Under the pieces are notes generated by a model, which had not been told where the DNA came from, made no database searches, and was given only the letters and a program-made list of their open reading frames with translations. Of a DNA stretch of 5,445 nt, positions 1-5,445 are shown in pieces; position 1 is the first letter of the stretch, and each line of letters starts with the position of its first letter. Both the position numbers and the translations under genes were made by a program. The stretch is from assembly GCA_024223125.1 (NCBI GenBank), contig JAAEOP010001329.1:1-5445 (forward strand), in the 5' to 3' direction. The stretch is from Chloroflexota bacterium (GTDB taxonomy: Bacteria > Chloroflexota > Anaerolineae > Promineifilales > Promineifilaceae).

Positions 1-1
1 G

Positions 2-1870
2 GACTTTACAGGGAGTCATATATATGTGGTGGACTACCTCACCGATGAGGTCATGCAACAGCAACCAGAGCTTACGCAACGCTTCTTGATGCAAACCTCC
101 CTGCTGCCCCGTCTAAGCGCTAACTTGTGTGACGTGACCCTGGAAATTGAAGATAGCCAACACATCTTGCGTGAACTTGAAGCGCAAAATTTATTTCTTA
201 TCAGATTGGATGACCAGCGTGAATGGTATCGTTATCACCATCTCTTTCAAGACATGCTGCGTTACCGGCTGCAGCGTGAAGCACCTGAGCAGATAGCGGC
301 ACTGCACCGCCGGGCCAGCCGCTGGTTTATTCAGCATGGCTGGCTAGAAGAAGGTATCTCTCAAGCGATTTTGGCCAACGATTGGCTAACTGTGACCCAG
401 ATCATAAATCAAAATGCCAGAGATATGTTCTCGCAGGGAAAAATGAACACCGTGCGGCGATGGTTTTTAAACATGCCAGATGACATCATCCTGGCGAGTG
501 ACGAATTGTGCATCAACTATGCCTGGGCACTCAATCTGACCGGTGGTTCAGACGATATGACACCTTATCTCAGGCAAGCCGGGCAACACCTTCAGCAAGC
601 CTCACAGCCAGGGGCACTTAAGGGACAAATTTCACTTCTACGAGGGTATCAGTCGCGGCGACACAATGAATTTAGCCAGTCTATCCATTATCTGGAAAAA
701 GCATTAGATTTATTGCCACAAGACGATATTGCGTTACGAGCGACAGCTCATATTCACTTAGGGGTCGCCCATCAATTGCAGGCCAATTTAAAACGCAGTT
801 TGTTGTACTTTGAACAGGCACAACGACTTACACGGCATCACCACCCATACAGCTTCACGGCTACGTTTGGCTTACAGGCAGGTGTTTATGTGGCCCTGGG
901 GCAACTACAAAAAGCTGAACAGATATGTCGTAGCATGATTGATGAACAAGACAGTAATCCTGGTTATGGCTACGTTAAAATGGTACTGAGTGCCATTTTG
1001 CTTGAAACCAACCGCCTGGAAGAATCTGAGAAAATTTTGCGGCAGACAATCGAACTCGGTTACTTGTCTGCTGATTATACGGTCACTATTCACAGCTTAA
1101 TAACAGTTGCCCGACGCTTTCAGTATCACATGCGCTTGGCAGAGGCCAACACATGTTTGCAACAAACACAAGGATTGATGCGACAAACCCAATCCCACTT
1201 TGGCAGTGCCCATTATGACCATACGCAGGTTCGGCAGTGGATATTAGAAAAGAACAACTCAGCGATTCAACAATGGTTAACCAAACACCCGGTCGCCGGC
1301 TTACCCACAGATTATCAACTCATTTTTGCTGAAGGATTGATTGCCATGGAACAATTCCGTCAAGCAATCCGCGTGATAGAAAGCATTAAAGTTCCTGCCA
1401 AACATATCGAAATGCGTATACAGATACAAACTCTGTTGGCTATCGCCTACAAGCAAGTCCGTGATGAAAAACGCGCTGCCCAGGCCATCACATTAGCCCT
1501 GGCACTGGCCGAACCCGCCGGTTTTCAACGAATTTTTTGCATTTTCAATGATTCGATGTACCAGCTACTTAAAGGTACTCTGGCAAATTACACCGCAACG
1601 CAGAGCTTCAGTGTCGCCTACATAGGCCAACTCATCAAGATGCTGCAAGGTAGTATGCAAACGAAACAAGCACTGGATGATCCTTTAACTGATCGGGAGA
1701 TTACCGTATTGCGTTTGATGGCCGCCGGGCTGACGAATCGTGCTATCGCTGAAGAATTGGTGATTTCCATTGGTACAGTGAAAGGGTATTCGCGCAATAT
1801 TTATTCCAAGCTCGCCGTATCAAATCGACAGGATGCGGTTCAAAGTGCCACCGATCTAAACCTCATCTGA
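2..1870 (+). CDS. MalT-like LuxR-family (LAL) transcriptional regulator, 5'-truncated
   Basis: This is the C-terminal part (about 620 residues) of a large ATP-dependent LuxR-type regulator. The frame is open to the window edge: the codons before the GTG at 26 read DFTGSHIYVV and continue into DYLTDEV, which matches the family's conserved run just after the NTPase domain. The GTG at 26 is therefore not the real start, and roughly 300 residues with the Walker motifs lie upstream. In order, one sees the winged-helix-like segment with WYRYHHLFQDML (224-259), a long helical TPR-like region (about 400-1650), and a LuxR-type helix-turn-helix (1676-1867) with LTDREITVLRLMAAGLTN and GTVKGYSRNIYSKL. 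In known members the helical region senses an inducer and the ATPase drives oligomerisation on DNA. The ligand and targets here are unknown. It could control the downstream exported genes, but that is only inferred from adjacency. Confidence 0.93.
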   Translation, partial: DFTGSHIYVVDYLTDEVMQQQPELTQRFLMQTSLLPRLSANLCDVTLEIEDSQHILRELEAQNLFLIRLDDQREWYRYHHLFQDMLRYRLQREAPEQIAALHRRASRWFIQHGWLEEGISQAILANDWLTVTQIINQNARDMFSQGKMNTVRRWFLNMPDDIILASDELCINYAWALNLTGGSDDMTPYLRQAGQHLQQASQPGALKGQISLLRGYQSRRHNEFSQSIHYLEKALDLLPQDDIALRATAHIHLGVAHQLQANLKRSLLYFEQAQRLTRHHHPYSFTATFGLQAGVYVALGQLQKAEQICRSMIDEQDSNPGYGYVKMVLSAILLETNRLEESEKILRQTIELGYLSADYTVTIHSLITVARRFQYHMRLAEANTCLQQTQGLMRQTQSHFGSAHYDHTQVRQWILEKNNSAIQQWLTKHPVAGLPTDYQLIFAEGLIAMEQFRQAIRVIESIKVPAKHIEMRIQIQTLLAIAYKQVRDEKRAAQAITLALALAEPAGFQRIFCIFNDSMYQLLKGTLANYTATQSFSVAYIGQLIKMLQGSMQTKQALDDPLTDREITVLRLMAAGLTNRAIAEELVISIGTVKGYSRNIYSKLAVSNRQDAVQSATDLNLI

Positions 1871-1871
1871 A

Positions 1872-1894
1872 CAAACCCACCCCCAAACCCACCC
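1872..1894 (+). repeat. 11-bp direct repeat CAAACCCACCC, two copies
   Basis: Two perfect copies of CAAACCCACCC lie at 1872-1882 and 1884-1894, separated by a single C, just after the regulator's stop codon. The second copy supplies the left arm of the hairpin at 1888-1902. The first copy carries the same CCCACC and could pair with the same right arm instead. Function is unknown; it may be a short local duplication. Confidence 0.6.
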
Positions 1895-1902
1895 TTGGTG
1901 GG
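1888..1902 (+). terminator. possible weak terminator hairpin after the regulator
   Basis: CCCACC (1888-1893) and GGTGGG (1897-1902) are perfect complements around a three-base CTT loop, 17 bases after the regulator's stop. The stem is GC-rich, but no T-run follows (the next bases are CTGACTCAACTC), so this is not a canonical intrinsic terminator. Its position supports a transcript-end or 3'-stabilising role; it could also be incidental. Confidence 0.35.
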
Positions 1903-2043
1903 CTGACTCAACTCTCCTTCCCATATAGAGTGTGTAGAACAATTTATCCGTAGTCCAAGATGTCAGGTGACAACTGGGTTCTCTAACCTTGCTGTTGCTA
2001 ATTCTTGACCATGACAAAAAACAACTATGAAGGAGAATGAACA

Positions 2044-2853
2044 ATGAAATACAAACGTTTGACTTTATGCACGTTACTGATCCTATTATTTGCCCTGGCA
2101 GCCTGCCAATCGTCCGATCAATCGGGGGAGGTGGCAGCGACAGAAATTGCTGAAGAACAAATTGTGGAGGAAGTGGAGCCGGCAGAGATTGCCGAAGAAC
2201 ACACTGCAGAAGAATTAGAGCCGACAGAGATTGCCAAAGAACAAACCATGGAAGAGGTTGATCCGGCAGAGATTACCGATGAACAAACCGTGGCAGAGGT
2301 TGATCCGGCAGTGGCGCAAGAGATGGCTGAATTCACTTCGGCCACAGAACAATTTAGTCTCAGTTATCCGCTTGGATGGGTTGTTCAAGAGGATGTCGCG
2401 GGGGGTGTCCTGGCCATTGCCAATAGTGAAACTGCTCTGTCCAGTTTCAGCAGCGGCCAGGTCGAACTAGGCGATTTTGCCCTGAATGTTGGCTTTATAC
2501 CGACTATGTTCTTGGAGCTGATTGGGGTGGGCTTGGGAGAGACTCCAGAAAGCTTGCTGCAATCAATTATGCCTGTAATGCGGACCAGAAATGATAACAC
2601 GGCCGTAAGCGAAGTCCAGGTCGTTTCCTTGGGCGGCGAACGTGAAGCGGCCCTGGTTATGGTTTCTGAAGATCAAAGTGAAGGAGCCTTTCTGGTTTTT
2701 CCAGCGGCCGAAGGCGTGATCGCTTTTATTTCGGCTGTGGGTTCCCCCGGTGGATTTGAGAAACATTTAGATATTGCCCTGACTACGGCCGCTACAATCG
2801 ATTTCAATGGTGATGCTGAGATCTTGTGGGCGACTATGTTGGGCGCTGAGTAA
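2044..2853 (+). CDS. secreted lipoprotein with acidic tandem-repeat stalk and C-terminal globular domain
   Basis: Predicted 269-residue lipoprotein. The start is supported by AGGAG at 2031-2035, eight bases before the ATG. The N-terminus has a basic start (MKYKR), a hydrophobic stretch and the lipobox LAAC with Cys21 as the expected lipidated residue, so the mature protein should be anchored to the outer face of the cytoplasmic membrane. Residues 34-89 are four tandem 14-residue units of the form EIAEEQ..EEVEPA, strongly acidic and Pro-punctuated, probably an extended stalk. Residues about 97-257 form a compact domain opening with FSLSYPLGW, a start typical of PsbP/Mog1-like domains in bacterial lipoproteins; that fold assignment is inferred by eye. 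No catalytic motif is visible. The stop lies 10 bases before the next start, indicating an operon with the amidohydrolase, for which this protein may serve as surface partner or substrate binder. Confidence 0.87.
   Translation: MKYKRLTLCTLLILLFALAACQSSDQSGEVAATEIAEEQIVEEVEPAEIAEEHTAEELEPTEIAKEQTMEEVDPAEITDEQTVAEVDPAVAQEMAEFTSATEQFSLSYPLGWVVQEDVAGGVLAIANSETALSSFSSGQVELGDFALNVGFIPTMFLELIGVGLGETPESLLQSIMPVMRTRNDNTAVSEVQVVSLGGEREAALVMVSEDQSEGAFLVFPAAEGVIAFISAVGSPGGFEKHLDIALTTAATIDFNGDAEILWATMLGAE
2143..2310 (+). repeat. four in-frame 42-bp tandem repeats in the lipoprotein stalk
   Basis: Four consecutive 42-bp units begin at 2143, 2185, 2227 and 2269, each encoding 14 residues: EIAEEQIVEEVEPA, EIAEEHTAEELEPT, EIAKEQTMEEVDPA and EITDEQTVAEVDPA. 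By hand comparison units 3 and 4 differ at 5 of 42 bases and units 1 and 2 at 10 of 42, which suggests stepwise duplication with the last pair youngest. Because the unit is a multiple of three, copy number can change without breaking the frame. Confidence 0.92.
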
Positions 2854-2857
2854 GGAG
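2853..2857 (+). promoter_or_regulatory. ribosome binding site that fixes the amidohydrolase start
   Basis: AGGAG sits six bases before the ATG at 2864 and overlaps the last base of the lipoprotein's TAA stop (2851-2853). It favours ATG 2864 over the in-frame ATG at 2807 inside the lipoprotein gene, because only the 2864 start puts a signal peptide at the N-terminus. Overlap with the upstream stop suggests translational coupling. Confidence 0.8.
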
Positions 2858-2863
2858 TTAATA

Positions 2864-4774
2864 ATGAAAAATAAATTTAAGTACCCAATCCGTGCAAATA
2901 GTTTTATCTTGTTGTTCCTGGCTATCGCCTTCCAGGTTTACCCTGTTGCATCAGCCAGTCCAATACAGCAAACAGACGATACGACCGCCTTTGTCAACGT
3001 GAATCTGATTCCAATGGACAGCGAGCAGATGTTGGCAAACCAGACCGTCATTGTGCAAGGAGATCGCATCATCGAAATCGGTCCGGTCGATGCAATCACC
3101 GTTCCGTCAGAGGCACAAGTCATTGATGGAAAGGGCGCCTATCTTTTGCCCGGATTGGTGGATATGCACACCCACCTTTCAGAAAATCAGGACGCACTGA
3201 TTTTGTATCTGGCAAATGGCGTAACCACCATCCGTAATTTCAACGCCGAGCCGCACATTCTGACCTGGCGTGATCAGGTTGCGGCCGGCGAATTGTTGGG
3301 ACCAACTATCCGGCCGGGAAAAAGTCTTGGCGGGGTGCCACCGGCATTTACCAACACCGTACACTGGTTCAATCGTGCCGCTGGGCCGTTTTTCTCCCTT
3401 AATGGTATCGCCATTGGTGTAATAACTAACGAGGCTGATGGTAGACAAGCGGTTCTAGAAGCCAAAGCAGATGGCTACGAATTCATTAAGGCCAATTTTT
3501 TCCTTAATCGCGAAGCCTTCGATAGCATTGTGGCCACTGCCGCCGCGGAAGAGCTGCCTGTCCTGGGTCACGTCTCGGCCGACGTAGGTGTGGAACACGC
3601 CATCAGGTCAGGGATGGAAATTCAGCATAATTTCTCATTGGCAGCTTATGTGGCTAAGGATCATACGCGCAATCCAGGCCCCAATCCCTTTGATAGATTT
3701 GACCTGTCAGAGACAGATGAAACCCTGCCGCAACTGGCCGCATTGATGACCGAAAATGAGGTTAATTATACGCCGACTATGGTTATTGATGTTGTCTCCA
3801 GTGACCTGCTTGAAGACCCCCAGGCGCTGTTACAACACCCGATGTATCAGTATGCGCCGCCATCATCCATCCAAGAATGGCGCAATCAGACGTCAAGGCC
3901 GGATGTAGTCGATATTATAGAGACTGCTGGCGGCATACCCGAACGAGCCTTTCGCGACGAAGTCTGGACCTACTACCAACGGCAAGTCAAGACCCTGCAT
4001 GATGCCGGCGTGCCCATATTGGCCGGCACTGATGCATCTGCTTTTGGGGTGGTTTGGGGCTTTTCGCTGCAACAGGAACTTGAATTTTTGGTTGAGGCCG
4101 GCTTGACGCCTTATGAAGCTTTGGAAGCCGCTACTCGTGTTCCGGCAGAGGTGTTTGGAAATCCAGAAGAATGGGGCACAGTCGAAGTGGGCAAACGCGC
4201 CGATCTGCTATTGTTGCAGGCCAATCCTCTGGAAGAGATCAGCAACACGCAGCAGATCGCCGGGGTGATGGTTCGCGGTCAGTGGTTGTCTCAGGCTGAG
4301 TTGCAAGGGATGATGGATGAAGTGGCCGCAAAGTATCAGGCAGAAGTGGCTCAGATGGAAGCGCCCATCGTGTTGGAGCCATTCAGCGACACTTTCTTCA
4401 GTGGCCTGATGCCAGGCGGTTGGAATGAATTGGAGCCGGGCGTTTACGCTCGTGGCAACCCAGAAGTCGATCCGACCCTATTTGTGCAGTTAGCTGCCCC
4501 AGACACAAGCGCTGCAGAACTGGCAACGGCCGTTTTGGCTAATTTCGGGGTGACAGAGTTGCCGGAACCTTTCGACAGCTACATATCAACCACTTTGAAT
4601 TGGAGTCTGTACCAAATAGTTGGTCAAACAGCCCCGATTGCTCTGGCTTTGGCGGAAACTGAAACGGCCGTTTACCTGGTCATGGCAACTGCTCCCGCAG
4701 AACAAATCGATGCCCTGGTCGAAGCGGTTTTCCTCCCCGCCCTGGATGCTCTGGTGCCAGTTGATGGTGAATGA
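2864..4774 (+). CDS. secreted metal-dependent amidohydrolase (imidazolonepropionase/Xaa-Pro dipeptidase-like) with C-terminal extra domain
   Basis: Predicted 636-residue exported enzyme. Residues 1-31 are a signal peptide: basic start, hydrophobic core (FILLFLAIAF) and an ASA cleavage site at 29-31, with no lipobox. Residues about 40-480 form an amidohydrolase-superfamily TIM barrel with its flanking beta-sandwich. Visible metal ligands are H102 and H104 (DMHTH), K209 in FIKANFF as the likely carboxylated lysine, H236 (LGHVS), H255 (IQHN) and D390 (AGTDAS), a complete binuclear-type set. The closing GTVEVGKRADLLLL and VMVRGQWL motifs (443-474) are also intact. Family members cleave amide or peptide-type bonds, including Xaa-Pro and N-acyl amino acid substrates; the substrate here cannot be read from the sequence. 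A helical linker (about 477-499) leads to an extra domain of about 135 residues (500-636), so the protein is longer than the usual 400-480. It is co-transcribed with the lipoprotein gene. Confidence 0.9.
   Translation: MKNKFKYPIRANSFILLFLAIAFQVYPVASASPIQQTDDTTAFVNVNLIPMDSEQMLANQTVIVQGDRIIEIGPVDAITVPSEAQVIDGKGAYLLPGLVDMHTHLSENQDALILYLANGVTTIRNFNAEPHILTWRDQVAAGELLGPTIRPGKSLGGVPPAFTNTVHWFNRAAGPFFSLNGIAIGVITNEADGRQAVLEAKADGYEFIKANFFLNREAFDSIVATAAAEELPVLGHVSADVGVEHAIRSGMEIQHNFSLAAYVAKDHTRNPGPNPFDRFDLSETDETLPQLAALMTENEVNYTPTMVIDVVSSDLLEDPQALLQHPMYQYAPPSSIQEWRNQTSRPDVVDIIETAGGIPERAFRDEVWTYYQRQVKTLHDAGVPILAGTDASAFGVVWGFSLQQELEFLVEAGLTPYEALEAATRVPAEVFGNPEEWGTVEVGKRADLLLLQANPLEEISNTQQIAGVMVRGQWLSQAELQGMMDEVAAKYQAEVAQMEAPIVLEPFSDTFFSGLMPGGWNELEPGVYARGNPEVDPTLFVQLAAPDTSAAELATAVLANFGVTELPEPFDSYISTTLNWSLYQIVGQTAPIALALAETETAVYLVMATAPAEQIDALVEAVFLPALDALVPVDGE
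4361..4771 (+). other. C-terminal accessory domain of the amidohydrolase
   Basis: Residues 500-636 lie beyond the last recognisable amidohydrolase motif and contain no enzyme motif. The segment reads as an alpha/beta domain with MPGGWNELEPGVYAR early, a helix rich in Ala and Leu, and a final pattern of two beta strands and an amphipathic helix (590-630). The end pattern resembles that of the lipoprotein encoded just upstream (residues 200-254). A ligand-binding, cell-surface or partner-docking role is possible. The boundaries are judged by eye. Confidence 0.6.
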
Positions 4775-4784
4775 GTGTGTTGCT

Positions 4785-4818
4785 AGATTGGGCCAATTTA
4801 AGAAAATTGGCCCAATCT
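4785..4818 (+). terminator. perfect 15-bp hairpin after the amidohydrolase, terminator-like but without T-run
   Basis: AGATTGGGCCAATTT (4785-4799) and AAATTGGCCCAATCT (4804-4818) are exact reverse complements around the four-base loop AAGA, starting 11 bases after the amidohydrolase stop. This is the strongest stem-loop in the window and the natural end of the lipoprotein-amidohydrolase transcript. No T-run follows on either strand, so an intrinsic terminator is not proven. It could instead act as a 3' stabiliser or, being three bases from the next gene's AAAGGG, as an upstream structure for that gene. Each arm also contains a near-palindrome (ATTGG-G-CCAAT and ATTGG-C-CCAAT), so a protein-binding site on DNA is another reading. 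Confidence 0.65.
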
Positions 4819-4833
4819 CCAAAGGGCTAGTTC

Positions 4834-5067
4834 ATGAAATACGAAATTCGGCTTGAGAGTTTGTTGCCCACAGAGCGAGAAATGTGGTTTGAGGGCTGGC
4901 GCATCACCCATTTGCCAGAAGGTGATACGCTACTTATTGGTGAAGTACAAGACCAGGTAGCGCTGCATGGCATCCTCGCCAAAATCCACGACCTGAATAT
5001 TCCTATTCACTCGGTCAAACGTATTAAGCCATCACGAAAAACAAGTCCCAAAAAAGAATGTCCGTAA
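4834..5067 (+). CDS. small conserved-type protein of unknown function (MKYEIR family)
   Basis: Predicted 77-residue soluble protein with no signal peptide or membrane segment. The ATG is preceded by AAAGGG at 4821-4826 with a seven-base spacer. The sequence runs MKYEIRLESLL, then WFEGWRITHLPEGDTLLIGEVQDQVALHGILAKIHDLNIPIHSVKRI. From memory this resembles a family of short uncharacterised bacterial proteins, often near 65-70 residues, sharing the WFeG..it...G.T.L.G.v.DQaALhGlL.KirDL..pl.sV pattern. The role is not established. The predicted layout is beta strands followed by one helix (DQVALHGILAKIHDL), which would suit a small regulatory or binding protein. The final 13 residues are Lys/Arg/Ser/Pro-rich and probably disordered. 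The gene lies 59 bases after the amidohydrolase stop, beyond a strong hairpin, so it may or may not share that transcript. Confidence 0.82.
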   Translation: MKYEIRLESLLPTEREMWFEGWRITHLPEGDTLLIGEVQDQVALHGILAKIHDLNIPIHSVKRIKPSRKTSPKKECP

Positions 5068-5087
5068 ATGCTGTCATATGCTATCAT
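5068..5087 (+). repeat. 10-bp tandem direct repeat
   Basis: ATGCTGTCAT (5068-5077) is followed immediately by ATGCTATCAT (5078-5087), with one mismatch in ten. It begins one base after the small gene's stop codon. The spacing equals about one DNA helix turn, which would place both copies on the same face of the DNA and would fit a direct-repeat binding site. That role is speculative. Confidence 0.5.
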
Positions 5088-5092
5088 TTGTC

Positions 5093-5110
5093 TGAACTCA
5101 TCACCGTTCA
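5093..5110. promoter_or_regulatory. possible operator, inverted repeat TGAAC-N8-GTTCA
   Basis: TGAAC (5093-5097) and GTTCA (5106-5110) form a short dyad 27 bases upstream of the candidate -35 box. Further copies of the same pentamer occur at 5154-5158 (TGAAC, inside the promoter spacer) and 5209-5213 (GTTCA, in the leader). A regulator of the downstream transporter could bind here, but five-base arms occur easily by chance. Confidence 0.25.
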
Positions 5111-5136
5111 TCCAGAGCATGTATCCTACTGATAAA

Positions 5137-5167
5137 TTGACAGATTGAAAAACTGAACGCTTATACA
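5137..5167 (+). promoter_or_regulatory. candidate sigma-70-like promoter for the transporter gene
   Basis: A perfect TTGACA (5137-5142) is followed 19 bases later by TATACA (5162-5167), which matches four of six consensus -10 positions. The 19-base spacer is at the long end of the usual range. Transcription would begin near 5174, leaving a leader of about 50 bases before the transporter ATG at 5226. The AT-rich gap and the lack of any other good pair nearby support it. Confidence 0.4.
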
Positions 5168-5225
5168 TTAAATTTATCACAAAACCAGGCGGCTTACATG
5201 GCAAATCGGTTCAATAAAAAAACAA

Positions 5226-5445
5226 ATGTCCTCAACAACAGAAACCCAGCAGAGCCTTTTTAGCGAAGCTCAACCAGTTACCCCAAAAAACTCTCCTGTT
5301 GTCTACGGACTGGGCGCCTTTGGTCTGTCAGGGATTACCCAGGCGCTCGCGGGCTTTTATCTATTCTTCTATGTAGATGTGTTGGGTCTAACCGTTGCTC
5401 TGGCCGCAATCGTCAACATCGTATATGCAATATGGGACGCGGTCA
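5226..5445 (+). CDS. GPH-type (MelB-like) sugar:cation symporter of the major facilitator superfamily, 3'-truncated
   Basis: Only the first 73 codons are present; the gene runs off the window. After a polar N-terminal tail (residues 1-24) comes VVYGLGAFGLSGITQALAGFYL, then FFYVDVLGLTVALAA and finally IWDAV, the last codons visible. This is the helix I-II signature of the glycoside-pentoside-hexuronide:cation symporter family, in which the FFY.DVLGL and IWDA(V/I)ND motifs are conserved. Asp71 aligns with the helix II aspartate that binds the coupling cation in MelB. The substrate is probably a sugar, glycoside or uronide and cannot be fixed from this fragment. ATG 5226 is the only standard start in the frame after the TAA at 5169, but it has no recognisable ribosome binding site. 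A better one (AGGCGG, 5187-5192) precedes an out-of-frame ATG at 5198. Confidence 0.83.
   Translation, partial: MSSTTETQQSLFSEAQPVTPKNSPVVYGLGAFGLSGITQALAGFYLFFYVDVLGLTVALAAIVNIVYAIWDAV

Noticed and set aside
26..28. GTG at 26 as the start of the LuxR-type regulator
   Set aside because: The frame is open to the window edge and the upstream codons DFTGSHIYVV continue the conserved family sequence, so the gene starts outside the window.
2005..2031. TTGACC (2005-2010) and TATGAA (2026-2031) as a promoter for the lipoprotein gene
   Set aside because: The spacer is only 15 bases and the -10 overlaps the ribosome binding site, so transcription would start too close to the ATG.
2118..2345. Minus-strand reading frame rich in Ser/Ala/Thr opposite the lipoprotein repeats
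   Set aside because: Its repetitive sequence is the direct antisense reflection of the acidic stalk repeats; it has no start context of its own.
2231..2470. Alternative plus-strand frame within the lipoprotein gene
   Set aside because: A shifted reading of the 42-bp repeats (repeated NKPW..LIRQ); the main frame has the lipobox and ribosome binding site.
2807..2863. In-frame ATG at 2807 as the amidohydrolase start
   Set aside because: It lies inside the lipoprotein gene, would put 19 residues before the signal peptide, and has no ribosome binding site; ATG 2864 has AGGAG at an ideal distance.
3179..3465. Two overlapping minus-strand reading frames inside the amidohydrolase gene
   Set aside because: They are antisense to well-conserved amidohydrolase coding sequence and show no recognisable protein features.
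4620..4856. Plus-strand frame spanning the end of the amidohydrolase and the hairpin
   Set aside because: It is out of frame with two supported genes, rich in Trp, Lys and Pro, and crosses the perfect stem-loop; it looks like a chance frame.
5007..5204. Minus-strand reading frame across the gap before the transporter
   Set aside because: It runs against the small gene's 3' end and the candidate promoter, with no ribosome binding site or familiar motif.

Overview
The window looks like chromosomal DNA of a member of the Chloroflexota, probably an Anaerolineae-type filament. This is inferred from gene content only: a MalT-like LuxR regulator of the large ATPase type, a lipoprotein with a repetitive acidic stalk, a secreted metal-dependent amidohydrolase with an extra C-terminal domain, a short MKYEIR-type protein, and a glycoside/hexuronide-type transporter. 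Base composition is moderate, near 50% GC by eye. No rRNA, tRNA, CRISPR array, insertion sequence or phage gene is visible.

Layout, all on the + strand. (1) Positions 2-1870 hold the C-terminal two thirds of a MalT/LAL-family transcriptional regulator; its ATPase half lies upstream of the window. (2) Positions 1871-2043 are a short gap with an 11-bp direct repeat and a small GC hairpin. (3) Positions 2044-2853 encode an outward-facing lipoprotein whose stalk is built from four tandem 42-bp units. (4) Positions 2864-4774 encode a secreted amidohydrolase, starting 10 bases after the lipoprotein stop with a ribosome binding site that overlaps that stop, so the two genes are almost certainly co-transcribed. 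(5) A perfect 15-bp inverted repeat at 4785-4818 closes that unit. (6) Positions 4834-5067 encode a 77-residue protein of unknown function. (7) Positions 5068-5225 form a regulatory-looking gap with a 10-bp tandem repeat, TGAAC/GTTCA elements and a candidate sigma-70-like promoter. (8) From 5226 to the window end is the N-terminus of a GPH-type (MelB-like) sugar:cation symporter.

The lipoprotein and amidohydrolase form one exported module: an anchored surface protein and a hydrolase acting outside the membrane on a substrate that cannot be named from sequence. The regulator upstream and the transporter downstream could belong to the same nutrient response, but gene order alone supports that weakly. 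Nothing here is a clear defence or mobile system. The most unusual points are the repeat stalk, the possible shared domain at the C-termini of the two exported proteins, the long hairpin beside the small gene's ribosome binding site, and the A7 tract between two competing starts of the transporter.
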